Below are positions 39,865 to 51,519 of a stretch of 61,164 bases of DNA, in pieces; the stretch's first letter is position 1; each line of letters begins with the position of its first letter. Position numbers and translations under genes: made by a program. This DNA is from Mesostigma viride (Eukaryota; Streptophyta; Mesostigmatophyceae; Mesostigmatales; Mesostigmataceae), in assembly GCA_009746045.1 (NCBI GenBank), contig RPFO01000301.1, positions 1 to 61,164 of the forward strand. The letters are read 5' to 3'. The notes below the pieces were generated by a model. It saw only the letters and a program-made list of their open reading frames with translations. It made no database searches and was not told the DNA's origin.

Positions 39865-40654
39865 ACACGTAATCCTACCGTAATCTATCTACCAGAAAAA
39901 AAAAAAAAAAACACGATGTAACTCTATATCTTGCGTCCAGGCATAGTTGTCTCACTTCATCTATGGTACCCTCGACCCTAGTCTAGCAAGAAAGACGAAG
40001 CAATTGTGATAGTCCGGGCAAAATTTGGTGCCCAAATGTGCGAGATATGGGCACCGCCGTCAGCCATGGTATCTCGTGGCTCGTGGCTAGCTGGGCCATA
40101 AAAATTCCTTGCCAACTTGTCCTTGCTTACTTGAAATTAATAACAAACTGTCTCACTTCATAAGTCTCGTTGATATATTATATACAGTTCGCACACAAAA
40201 GCTGTAATGTGAGGAATATGTCATGTGCCCAGAGGAAGAAAAAAAAGAGAGCCCATGCATGGTGCGGTCATCAAAAAGTGTGAGCCTCCGGTAAAGCACG
40301 TGTACATTGAGGCAACCACAGTACTGCTGCGTTGTCATTGGCATACAACCAAAGCTTTTTATTTGCCTGCCTGGTGCACGCCTCAACCAAAACATGGTTG
40401 CATGGTACAAAAAATGGTAAGGTACAAGGCTGGCCCAATGGTATTCCCCTGTCCTCCGAACACGCTGACCCCCAACCCCCCTGCCCCCCTTTCACAAACT
40501 AGAAACATGGATACAAGCACATCGTGTGACCACGAAACAGAGCGATAGCTTGATTGCAACATTCCCCATGGTGTGTATTATAGGGTCCAGTAGCTTTGGC
40601 CCAGGCACCACCAGTTGCGACGAAGGACCATGCAGCCCCGCACTGCCATTTGCC

Positions 40655-43600
40655 TCACTTCTCGCCTTTTGGCTTCCGGATGCGCCCTTGCAGCAGCTGG
40701 GAGAAGACGTCCCGCTGGCCCTTCATCGCGTTGTTGAACGCCAGGTTCAACTGCGACCCGGCAAACACAGGCAATACACAGGCAAACCACAAGGCAGCAC
40801 CACCAAGTTTAGGCATGTCTGCGCCACCGGGCAATCCCGTCTGCCTAATAAAATATAAACGTGCGATTATCAAGGAGACAACCAGATATAGTGCGATTAT
40901 GTGGAAATCCCAACACGAAAGACGCAGGCAACGGGCAGCATGTGTGCTGGCACACGCACCGCCTTCACGTCGTCCTGCAGCAGGTCCAGCCCCTCCTTGC
41001 CCTCGTCAAAAGAAAGGAACTCGAGGTCAAAGTGGATGCGCAGGAACTCGACGAGCGATGTGCTGTCAGGGGAGGTCTTGTTGCGGCGGGCTGCGGCGGA
41101 ACAAAGCCCACAGATGGTGGCAAAAGTGTGGGCAGTGATGCAGAGTGGACCACACATGGTGAGCAAGCCACATGGAGCAAGCCACATGGAAAGAACGCCA
41201 GCTAGGCAAGCAGCCATAATTTCATAACCCTAGACCAGTGCAGGCACCCAATGCGTCGCCCACCCAGCACACCACGGCGCCCAACGTGGAGGACGGAGGC
41301 CATGCAACGACAAAGGCGGCAGCGCCAGCCCCATGCAGCCCAACACAGCTAATGCAGCATGCCGCCACATTTGTGGATGCCACGCACTGGCTCTGCCTGT
41401 ACCCCTCTGATGCCAAATCATGGCCGGTTTCCCACACCTGCCCTTCCACCCCTGCGCCCCCACCCCTGTCCCCGCCACCGTTCTCACTGCAACGATGAGA
41501 CCAGGGGCCGCAGGCGACCCAGGCCGACGAGAGTATGTAGGCAACTACAATTGGAAAGGGTGAAGCGGCCAATGACCAAGGAGCGCTGCTTGGTAGCCAA
41601 CCATAGGGGCCGAGAAGGGTACAACAAAGGGCCAAAGGGCATCGACCAAGCGCAAGTGGCACCCACACTGCCCTGTGACATGCCTCCATCCTCCACATCC
41701 GCCCCTCAATCCAAAATCATGCTTCATCCCTCTCTTCCCCCCCCCCCCCCCCCCCCTCTTCATCCCGCATAACCCCCGATCCATCGACCCCCACCCCCCC
41801 TTCCTCACCGGCCTCCCTTCCTTTAAATCCCTCCCGTCCTCACCGGCCTTGAGATCCGCCAGGTCCTCCTGCACCTCGTCCTGCGTCACGTTCTCGGCCT
41901 TGTCCAGCACCAGCTTGAGCGCGATGCGGTCCAAGATCAGGTCATCGCCGTCCTGGGGGGGGGCAGGGGGGCAGGGGGGCAGGAGGACAGGGGAACAGGG
42001 GGGGGGGGAAGGGGGGGGACAGGCCCAGAAACCCACAAATGATAGCGTCAATGTGAATACACCATGCACTGCTGCTTGCTGCTTGTGAGGAACAATCTCC
42101 ATGCACTAGAGGTACGGAGGGCCCATGACAGCCGTTACCTGCTGCAAGGCCCATGACAGCCGTTACCTGCTGCAAGGCCCATGACAGCCGTTACCTGCTG
42201 CAAGGCTCATCCAGGAACAGCGGCATGGAGCAACGCATTTCCATAGACCGCGACTAACACCCACACAGTGCGCAGCAATTTGTTGAACTATTTGACGCGA
42301 CCATCCGCTGTGCAGTCACCTGATACAATATGTCAGGCTTGCTGCCGCGAACTCACCGTGTCGGCCTCCTCGAACCCCTTCATCAGCTGCAGCAGCTGCT
42401 GCTTGTAGGTGCCGAAGCCCTCGCGCATGAGCGCCACCTGTGCCACGTCGTACACAGGAGGGCGGCCTAGGAAGCCACTGCAAGCGATGTGGTACATCGC
42501 GCCACCTGCGGGGCCAAACAGATGATGCCAGCCAGCCATGCGGCAGCACAGGGGGTGAGCGCAGGCCTGCGATGGGTCGCCAGAGGCCAGAGGCCAGCGA
42601 GTAGGGAACCGTTCAAAGGGAAACTCAAGGGGCAGTGCTGCGATCGCTCTTCGGCTGTCTGCGGCCGCACGCACCGTTACCGTCCACCAGCGCAGGCCAG
42701 ACATCGGATTGCAAGGGGCCCGGTAGATATAGAGGAACGCACACACCGTTATCGTCCAACAGCGCAGGCCAGACATCGGATAGCAAGGGGCCCGGTATAT
42801 ATAGAGGAACGCACGCACCGTTATCGTCCACCGTGTGCCCGTCGGTGATGAAGAAGTCGAGCGTCGCGCAGTCGGCTGGTGGAGGGGCGAGGGGAGCCAC
42901 GAGGCACGCAGCCGCCGACACCGAGGGAAGCACACAGGGGGAAGCACATAGGGGGAACAAGCTGTGAGGGAAAACATCCGGAAAAGAAACAACCGCGGGG
43001 CGCCTAGCGGGGGTTGTATGTCACAGGCCATGCCAGTTGCTGGGAGAGAGGGGGGGACGAGGGGGGGGGTCACGATGCAGAGGAGGGGAGGGGGGGAGGG
43101 GGGGAAGGGGGCTGGCAGCCCCCCCTAGAGCATGGAAAACCGGGCCCCTACAGCATGCGCGTGGTGGCCATGCGATGGAAGCGATTTATGGGACGTGTTT
43201 GCAGCGTTGAGCGATAGGAGATGGGCACTGGTCACGTTGTAACAGCCAGGGCAAAAAGGGGGGCGTGTACATATGCGCGTGCGTCTGAGTGCGTACCCGG
43301 CACCTGGCGCAGCGTGAACTCGAAGATGGTGCGGTCGGTGTTGCCGCGCTCCACGCTGTGCCCGATCTGCGCAAAGGAGGGGCCCATGCCGTTGATGCCA
43401 GCTGCACAAGCACGCGTGCACGAGAGATGCACGCGCCAGCAGCACACACGAAACATACGCAAGCATCCACACAAGTGCGCAAGGGAGCAAGGTCAGCACG
43501 CGCGCGCAAGTACAACGCTGGGCCGCAGCGCACGCGTCCGCACATGGGCAGCCAACGCGGTGCCGTTGTGGTTGAAGCACAGGTCACTGGCATGGTGAGA

Positions 43601-44977
43601 AAGAGGCATCAATTAGGCAATGAGGCAAGGAAAGGGGTTGGGGCTGGGTGATGCACGTGTGGGAGGGCGGATGTGTGCGTGTAGGAGGGCGGATGTGTGC
43701 GTGGAGGAGGGCGGATGTGTGCGTGTAGGAGGGCGGATGTGTGCGTGTATGAGGGCGGATGTGTGCGTGTAGGAGGGCGGCACGCACCCACAAGCAACAG
43801 GTCCCTCCGCTTGTCGTAGCTGCCCTCCGCGGGTGCGTAGTCGATGCGGGTCATTGCGCCCGCTGTTACCTGGCCACGCGCGAGGGAGGGGGGCATGTGG
43901 GGCAGGGGGCAGACGCAAGTATGCCGACCAGAACGATGACCACCAGTACGATGAACGATGCCAACCAGTAGGACCGTCGACAAATACACAATACACACCC
44001 ACCCACGCACAGACACATACATCCACAACCTGTGCGCATGCACAGGGCGAGATGGTCTCACCAGAGAATGACAGCCCGAAGATACCTCCATGCTGTTGTG
44101 CCAAATCCACCCCCGCCCCCGCGTGCACGTTGGGCATGTGGGTGCATGCCCACCCACCACACGCTTGCCCCTGGTGCGACAGCAATGATGCTAGCAAACG
44201 CGGGCACTACCATAACCGCTCGGTTGATGTCAAGGGGTTTGTTGCCTTTTATGCCACCACAGGGCCAAGGTACAGGCACTGCCAGCTGTGGGTGACAGCA
44301 GTGGGCAGAACTAAAGAGATGCCAAGGGGTGAACATGCCAGCAAGTAGAGTGGCGGCTCCAGCAATTAAAGGCGACGCAAAGCCAAGGACGACGCTCGGT
44401 GAGGAAAACGGATGCGCCAGTGACCCACCTTCGCCGGATCCCAGTAGATTGTGACGTCATTCTCAAACTCCACATCGGACCAGCTGCATTGCAATCAGCA
44501 GCACAAGCAGAAACGCAGCAAATTGATATGCCTATCGCCAGAACGTTAAGCCTTCGCAACATGCAATTTCTGGAAGCCGCGCCGCTACCAGCGCGGCGGC
44601 CGCGCAGCAGATGTGCATACCATCAATTAAAGGTGGGTTGAAACGCTCTGGGAAGCGCTAATGACGAGGAAATCTGAATTGAAGGCTAAATGGTCATGGG
44701 CGCACCTGGGCCGTTGTAGCAAGGGGACCGCTGGGGTTTGAGCCGGTCCTGACACGGTGAGGATCCTTTGTGAAGAAGCCGGGCCTCGTCGTGTATTCGC
44801 CTGTTTAGCGGGGTAGGTTGGTTGGCCAATGAACCCGCTGCACTTGGGTGGCACAACCCGTTTTGCCGCCCTTAATTTCTGTCCTCCAAATATGCTTTTA
44901 TCCGTCAGGTTAGACTGAGGAAATAGCGCAGAGCGCGACGCACACAAGGAGTTCATCATAATGTTGGACGCGGCCAT
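40655..44977 (-). CDS. Multi-exon nuclear gene, candidate plastid-targeted protein, not identified
   Basis: Exons deduced from open frames with GT and AG borders on the minus strand: 44977-44706, 44483-44429, 43869-43788, one possible exon near 43590-43540, 43401-43304, 42875-42829, 42505-42357, 41952-41844, one ending near 40957, and a last exon 40750-40655. Exons 1-3 join in a consistent phase. Exon 1 begins MAASNIMMNSLCASRSALFP and is rich in Ser, Ala, Lys and Arg with few acids, like a chloroplast transit peptide. Later segments include SDVEFENDVTIYWDPAK, VTAGAMTRIDYAPAEGSYDK, GMGPSFAQIGHSVERGNTDR and DLILDRIALKLVLDKAENVT. The final exon ends GRIRKPKGEK. I do not recognise the family. Exon phases in the middle need transcript evidence. 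Confidence 0.55.
42108..42206. repeat. Three tandem 30-bp repeats in an intron
   Basis: CATGACAGCCGTTACCTGCTGCAAGGC occurs three times in a row with minimal change. Confidence 0.85.
42680..42840. repeat. Tandem 73-bp repeats that include the 5' splice site
   Basis: The sequence around the donor of exon 42875-42829 (minus strand GGACGATAAC then GGTGCG) recurs twice more downstream with CTCTATATATACCGGGCC and GATGTCTGGCCTGCGCTG, so three potential donors follow each other. Confidence 0.75.
43655..43785. repeat. Short tandem repeat, 23-24 bp unit, in an intron
   Basis: About six units of GTGTAGGAGGGCGGATGTGTGC with minor variation, directly after the donor of exon 43869-43788. Confidence 0.85.
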
Positions 44978-45469
44978 GGTGGTCGTTGGGCAAAACTTGC
45001 AAATCCTGTCGGTAAAGGTCTGAATGGGATAGCAGTCGCAATGCCACAGGGCAAAACCCGATAACTTTTCAACAATGCTGGGTTTCGAGGCGGTGGGATG
45101 AGCTCTCAGCTCAGCAATTTGCTTGGTGAAGTGAGAACCAAGCTATCAACGCAGCAATTTACGCCAGAGTGGCATGGCTATTGACCTCAGCGAGGCAACT
45201 GGCCACCAAGAAATTTGCCCGGCATGACGTCGGCGAATCGTAGCGGAAGCGAACGCACAAATAGCACAGGAGAGCCGGCCACCTTTAAGCGCTCCTCAAC
45301 CTTTTGTACGATAAAGCTTGTGGCCAGGGAGACATGAGATCTGATAGCATGACTCTTATCAGTAATTCGGTGCAGTCTGAACCAATCCAAAAGCGTGTGT
45401 TGTGTAAGTTGAACCGCGTGGCACTACCAAGGAGCACATATATATTGCGTATGTCCGTGCCGCTCAGGC
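44978..45469. other. Intergenic between nuclear gene and LINE fragment
   Basis: Upstream region of the minus-strand gene. No further gene recognised. Confidence 0.35.
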
Positions 45470-46409
45470 GGTACAGCGCCACCTCCCTCGCGGCACTCCC
45501 TCGGTCGCCTCCGTTCAATCTCCCGCCGCATTCCCTGCTCGCGTCATCGATAAACACCAGAAAACCTACGCGGGTATTCTGCACACGGCTGATTGGATTG
45601 CTCTTTTCGCGGACCTCAACGCCCAGGGACGTGCGTGGCTGTTCTCGCTTTCCTTGCGGAGTGTGGGCTCGGCGTACCTTCGTGCTCTTCCCATGGCCCC
45701 CCCATTCGCCTTGGCTCCCAGCCACTACTCGGTGGCGCTCCGGCACCAGCTATTTGCCCCGCAGCCTCTTGTTCCGGCCGGGCGGCCTTGTGGTAGCTGT
45801 GGGCAGCCGCTGGATCCCACGGGGACTCACTACCTTGCCTGCATGGGGGGCCAACAGAATCAGAATTGGTATTTGTATTTGCACACTGTCCTCCTGACGG
45901 TGGTGCTCGCCATGATTCGGTCGGTTTTCCCCCACGCGAACATCCGGTCCGAGGATGCGGATGGCGCTGCCTTCTATTCCCCCAACCACCGGCCTGACAT
46001 CGTGGTGCTGGACTTTGAGGGGGGTGGCCGGCATCTGCTTATTGACGTTTCGGTGGCGCGGCCCTTGGCTCTTAGCCACGTGGCTGGGGCCTCCCTCACG
46101 GCAGGTTACACGGCGGACCGGGCGGAGCGGGCCAAGCTCCTGGCCTACGGCGACGTCGGGCACCATCGTGTGGTGCCCTTTGTCCTGGAGGAGTTTGGGG
46201 CCATGGGGCCCCTGACCTCCGCCTTCTTCAAGGAGTGTTGCCGGCTCCGGGAGGACCGGCTGGACCTGGAGGGCCAGCGGGCCCCATGGTCGGCGCGGAC
46301 CTGGACGTCATATTGGCGTCAGCGCTTGTCGGTGGCGCTGACTCGGGCCATGGCGGACATCATGCTCCGCCGTACGCGGGCTGATTTTGCGGTGCAGCAG
46401 GGCTATTAG
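45470..46409 (+). CDS. Retrotransposon polyprotein C-terminus: zinc knuckle plus PD-D nuclease-like domain
   Basis: The frame is open from about 45470 without a clear start, so it is a 5'-truncated coding end. After KHQKTYAGILHTADWIALFA comes a Cys/His knuckle CGSCGQPLDPTGTHYLACMG (CxxC, H, C), followed by NHRPDIVVLDFEGGGRHLLI and DVSV. PD, about a dozen residues, then D is the core of the restriction-like endonuclease found after the RT in R2-type LINEs; the zinc knuckle just before it supports that. The region after it is helical with Arg-rich segments and ends FAVQQGY. The nuclease assignment is inferred from spacing and not from a complete active site. Confidence 0.6.
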
Positions 46410-46560
46410 GTTCCTCCCGTTAGGCGTTTCCATTGGTCTTATCGTACTTCGTAGTATAGAGCTTTGACATGGCTCTGTATATAGGTTTATAGCTGGGCGT
46501 TTGCTTTGGTTTGAGTGATTTCACTCTGCTGTAAGTAATTATATTTTTAACATATATATT
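45470..46560 (+). mobile_element. RLE-type LINE, 5'-truncated copy 3 with readable C-terminus
   Basis: The longest of three copies. Coding sequence to 46409, then a 3' UTR with GAGTGATTTCACTC (about 46514) and an AT-rich tail ending near 46560. Its sequence serves as the undamaged reference for the other two copies. Confidence 0.8.
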
Positions 46561-48260
46561 GCGCTAATAAATATCTTTGTTCTCAGCCAAGCACTTTTTG
46601 CTACCGAAGAGGCGGGTGGCTGCAAAAAGTTGCGCCTCTAACGGCGCCACCACGTCATGCGATCCCCAGATTCTGGGTAACAGCTTTTTAGTGGTGCATA
46701 TACACTTGGCGCCGCTGCAAACGTGCTGGCCAGTTTGCCTGTCCCACTCGCACGAAGTGCGCGCGAAAGCAAACCATTAGGTACACCATGTGTGCTGTTT
46801 GTACGTACCATGTGTGCTGTTTGTAGGTGGCAACCTTGGACCTAGTGGCTGGCGTTGTCGAAGGCTTCGTGGGCAGCTGCGATATTTTTCTTAAGCACTT
46901 GTGTGCGCTCGCTTAGGATTCGTTTGCAATTTGTGTAACCTTAGCCCGTGCCCATTGGCGCGGGGAAAGCCGCACTGCATACAAACATTGATTACTACTA
47001 CAACAATTCACGGCCACCGCGTATCATCATGGAATGAACGAGCTTTTTCCCCCGATAAACTATCTAACGCAGCCTGGCAGACTGTCCACTAGCCCTCTTG
47101 AGACGTCGGGCTTGAAAATGTTCCCGCCGTTGCAAATGTAGACTCGCTGACCTCGCGTCCCACTGTAGGGGGGCGGGGCTTGCACTTCGCTCAATTTCTT
47201 GAAAGCGTTACGTCTTGCTTCTTATGTGCCGGCCCATCCATCCACTTGCGGGAGAGCAGTGTTATGCACATTGGTTATCTCATCCTTGCTCAAGGTATCC
47301 GACGCCAGTTGGTCCCACGGCAGGCACCAGCAAGTGGCGGATTGCATGCAGCAGGTCCGTCCATGAGCAGGCCTCCCGATGAGTCAGAATGTAAAATTGG
47401 GGCGCCTGCCGGGACAGCGCTCCGAGTCTACCTGGTTGATCACGACCAAAACGCGGTAGTGACTCAGAGATGCGTAAATGTCGTTGACATCGGACGCGTC
47501 TCAAGCCTGCATGCACCTGAGCGTTACCGGTGGGTCACTCACTCCAGGGTGAAACAACTGCTTGCCAATGAGGTATTATTGGTCCATATTGCATGTTGCA
47601 ACAGCGTTGCAAGGACTCAATGCTTGGATATTTCGTGGTTGGACACTGTGCAGTGCACGCCATAGGGTATGAGAGGGAACACATTTTGTCTACATCCGTT
47701 GCCATCACTGGCCCGAACGTGGATATGTCAATACGGCAGGCTCGATTTTCCATTGATTATCAACTAATCAAACCACGCGACCGCACCACGTGGGTACCAC
47801 TAAAGTATCCTTTACCGGCCCAGTACACGAGGGACCCCGGGGAGCGCGCCCTAGCTTCTCTCATCGACGGCCGCAAGTGGGCAGGCCACAGGGGGCTGGC
47901 GGCCACGGTCTCATAACGACAGATCTTTTAGATTTCGTGCCCGTGCTGCTTGCCTCATTCTGCATGCATGCACAAGGCGCCTGCGTGCTGGCGCGTGAGA
48001 GAAGCTAGCCTCTGAGGGCTGGCCCCTCACCCTTCTCGAATTTGCAAAAGCTAGGGTTGATTGAAAGGTACCAGCAAATATCAGGGAACTCCCTGGGAAC
48101 CACGGCACGCCCGGTCACCCAACCCAATAAATACCCGGTACCTACCTAGATCGTGGTGTATTGCATGATTAACCGAATACTGAGTAACTGGCATCGGCGA
48201 TTAATCGATTCATTACGTGTGATCCCGCCCGTGGGGGAACGCGGAGCACACAGTGCCCTG
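46561..48260. other. Intergenic, no gene recognised
   Basis: Several open frames of 60-160 codons exist on both strands, but none has repeat-free protein-like composition, splice signals or a domain that I recognise. Confidence 0.35.
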
Positions 48261-48263
48261 TAT

Positions 48264-48848
48264 CAAGGAGACAACCAGCGCAGGCCAGAAATCGGGAGAA
48301 TCCGGACTATGGTAGCTCGAGCCTGCCGTTATCTTGTCCGCGTTTTCGAGTCATTCAGGATGATGAATATGAATGGAGATGGCAATGTGTCGCCATGCGT
48401 CCAGGCATAGTTGTCTCACTTCATGTGTAGCCTTGACGTGCACTGAAATTATTCTGATCAGACACTCCGCAAAGGTGAAAACCTTTGCGTTCAGTGCCAG
48501 GCCGCGGAAAACGCGGAAAACGCGATCTGCAAATGAATCCGACCGGAATCGAACTGGGGACCTCTCGCACCAATTTTGCTGACTATAGGACGGACGTCTC
48601 CGGATACCATGGCATCGCCAACTTACACCTACAGTCATCCGCAAAAGTTCTGTGAAATTATGGCTGGCTTACGTGCAGAGCGACTAGATGACAGGTAGAC
48701 GGTGGGACCGGAAACAGGGCCTAGACGGTGGGGCCCTGACCGCCCTGTATGTTGTGCACTCTGGGAAGGGGGGCAGAGATCAAGGAGACAACCAGCGCAG
48801 GCCAGAAATCGGGAGAATCCGGGCCATGGTAGCTCGAGCCTGCCGTAC
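48264..48848. repeat. Direct repeat pair of about 70 bp
   Basis: Copies at 48264-48334 and 48778-48848 start TCAAGGAGACAACCAGCGCA and end GGTAGCTCGAGCCTGCCGT, differing in about two bases. A short relic (TCAAGGAGACAACCAG) also lies near 40869. They bracket the second tRNA-like repeat. Confidence 0.8.
48461..48651 (-). repeat. tRNA-like SINE candidate, copy 2
   Basis: Same sequence and boundaries as 38757-38955, with the A-box-like and B-box-like blocks preserved. The surrounding sequences are unrelated, which supports transposition. Confidence 0.55.
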
Positions 48849-48968
48849 AGAGATACCCAGCTTCCCTCATATGCCCGGAGGCCAGCCACAGCTGCATGTG
48901 ATCAAAACTACTCACGAGGAGAGTCAGCTGGCATCTACTGTGGGTGCACTAAAGCTGAAGTATGGATG

Positions 48969-49007
48969 TGGGAGTAAAAACTGGCAGGTGCACCTGCCAG
49001 TTTACTC
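48969..49007. repeat. Long palindrome around GTGCAC
   Basis: ACTGGCAGGTGCACCTGCCAGT is a perfect palindrome; the complementarity continues outward to GGGAGTAAA/TTTACTCCC with a two-base offset. Confidence 0.8.
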
Positions 49008-49039
49008 CCGCATCCTTCATGTGTTGACTGGAAACTGAA

Positions 49040-49613
49040 GAAACTGAGCATAGCTGGGCGTCCCCAACATCTACTGCTCCAACCTAGGGCCATTGCTGGT
49101 ACTTTTGACGTCATGAAAGCAGCGTTTTGGACTAGTGGAATATGATTTTACAGCATAAAAAGTCCATTTTATCATGAATGAACATGGCCAACAACCCCAA
49201 GTGCCCCTAAATTTCTCAATATTTGTAGAGAAATGCTACTTCTCATAATTAAAACCTGCACAAATGCACAATTTGGGGCATGCATGTGAAAGTTTGAAGT
49301 ACAAATTCACAATGAGGTTTTACATTTTTCAATTATTAATGGTATCTCATTCTTCAATCAATCAATTTGCAATCGTCCAAACAATTTATTCATTTCATAC
49401 ATGTCCGAATATGTTGAAAGAACACATGCAAGTGCTCAATCAGCGTGGACCCCCTTGGACGCGCCCCACCATATATACATTGGACACGTCACCCCAACTA
49501 CTAAACTGCCCAAAGTCACGGTAACTGATCCAACTACTATGTACATCTGCATTTCTCCACGTTGCGGTGGGCAATTACGTGCAAAACGCGATTTCGTGCA
49601 AAGTCCTCGCCCA
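49040..49613. other. AT-rich intergenic, no gene recognised
   Basis: Probably the 3' flank of the gene cluster that begins at 49614. Nothing coding is seen. Confidence 0.4.
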
Positions 49614-50335
49614 TCATCGCTTGCCAGGTCGATATGAAGGAATGTTGTCCCAGCTGGCGCCTTCCTTCAGGAGAGTAACATGTTCTCTAGCGAACTTCAG
49701 AGGGAAACGAAACTTTTGCTCGCACTCATTACTCCAACCGAGGTCGTGCCCTTCATCAAACCATCTGAACACCACCTTCTCCCTCTCTTTGCCCAGGAGG
49801 GTGCCAAAGAGCGGAAAATCTTCCTTCTTGGGGTACTTGTGCTCCCAGTTTATGCACACGTCGTCTACCCATTTCGAACTCCAACCTCCGCGACTCAGTT
49901 TCGCGCCATCCATAAAGCGCATCCGGACGTCCGGCCGAACGTCCCTGATTCGGTTTTCGGCCGTCGCATCTCTGCCCTGACCACCACCCTTCTGCGGCTG
50001 TGCAGGTTCGTCGGCACCCTCCGTCTCCTGCCCCGCCCCTCGCCTGCCCCCTCCCCGACGTTTTGCCTTCTGCCCCTGCGCAGCCGCCGCCTCTGCCATC
50101 AACTCTTCGTACGTTTTTTCTGGCTGACCGCACGGTAAGGCTGGTGCGTGGTTGGTGCGTTGGGTGGGAGCTCGTCCCCTCCCGCCCCCGGTTGTGCAAC
50201 TGGTTCGCCGACCGCGGCCTGGCCAACAACACGGCCGGCCTCTCTGGACACAGTCCCAGACGCGGATCCACGGGGAAACCGAACTGGAGTTTCTTCTTCG
50301 CCTTTCCCTGCACGTAAGCACATGCCAATTAACAT
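49614..50335 (-). CDS. Unknown protein, one frame change, last gene of the cluster
   Basis: Starting at ATG 50335 the frame reads a Gly/Pro-rich segment (GKGEEETPVRFPRGSASGTV) to about 50150; the neighbouring frame then continues PEKTYEELMAEAAAAQGQKA, an Arg/Gly-rich linker, and a compact domain with GGWSSKWVDDVCINWEHKYP and GTLLGKEREKVVFRWFDEGH, stopping at 49614. An intron whose acceptor ends ACGTGCAG near 50308 is possible at the start. It lies directly downstream of the large multi-exon gene in the same direction. Function unknown; the Trp-rich C-terminal domain looks globular. A frame error or a short unannotated intron explains the shift. Confidence 0.45.
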
Positions 50336-50430
50336 GAATACGGAAGGGTCGTGTGAGAAATCAATGAAGCCATGGACTGATGCAAAAAAACTTATGTAGA
50401 AATATATATTAAGGTACTTATTAAACTCGT

Positions 50431-51460
50431 TTATTGAAAATGAAATTTACCGGCCGAATGTACCGTTGGAGCGTGGAAGGGCATCCTTGGTCGATCGAAG
50501 GGCTCCATCAATGCGGTATAGTGTCCGGCCGATGTCCCTGGCGGCGCCTCAACATCGACCACCTCAGTCGGGCGCATCAATCCGGCAAACGCCGGCCCTC
50601 CACCTGAGACTTTCGGCGGACCCTCCACGTTACGAGCCTCCAATACCCTCTTCTGCAGTGGGGTGCTCGCAACAAAATCCGTGTCAGCCGACGGCTCCGG
50701 ATCGTCATCCTCATTCAGCAGTATCGTGTTCGGGCATTGCTCCATCCCCGTCGAGCGGGGGGGCAAAGTCATCACAACCGTCCTTCCTGACGACGGTACG
50801 GGATCGTCACCCAGACCCAAAGAAACCGAGGCGAGGGCGGGGGTCCCCTCAACCGGGGGTCCCCATGAATCCTGACGAGGCCTCATTCCCACCTGTTGGA
50901 CACGACCGCCTCCCGTAAATCGGGAACGCCCGCCGGCGCTACCAGTAACAGGCCGCGAGCCTGCTTCCTGCTGGCGATCCCCATCCTCATCACAGATACG
51001 CCCGCCGGCGTTTCCAGTAACAGGCCGCGAGCCTCCTTCCTGCTGGCGATCCCCCTCCTCATCACAGATACGCCCGCCGGCGTTTCCAGTAACAGGCCGC
51101 GAGCCTCCCTCCCGCTGGCGATCCCCCTCCTCATCACAGATACGCCCGCCGGCGTTTCCAACGACAGGCCTCGAGTCTCCTTCACCAGCACGCTGGCGCT
51201 TACCTCCCCCCCTTTTGTCTTCATCCCCCCCATTGTCTCCTCCCGCGAGCCTCCATCATCCCGACTGCGCTTTTTCCCTCCCCTTCCATCTCCTCCCCCG
51301 TCCCTCTCCCCCTCCCCTCCTCCCTCCTCCCCATCCCCATCCCCTTTCTCCCCCTCCGCCTGCCCCCCACCCACCCCGGGCGGGTGCCCCTCAGCAATAT
51401 CCTCCTCCCCCTCTTCCTCCTCCCCCTCTTCCTCCTCGTAAACCTCTTCCTTCTCCGAGC

Positions 51461-51519
<59 letters not shown>

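Noticed and set aside
39571-39921. Long ORFs of repeated MDGW or HPSI
   Set aside because: They are translations of a GGAT tetranucleotide tract and carry no gene signal.
41734-41755. Poly-C and poly-G runs as a regulatory switch
   Set aside because: They lie in introns of the nuclear gene and look like simple slippage tracts.
47180-48008. Several 70-160-codon ORFs on both strands
   Set aside because: No domain, repeated context, splice border or upstream signal supports any of them.
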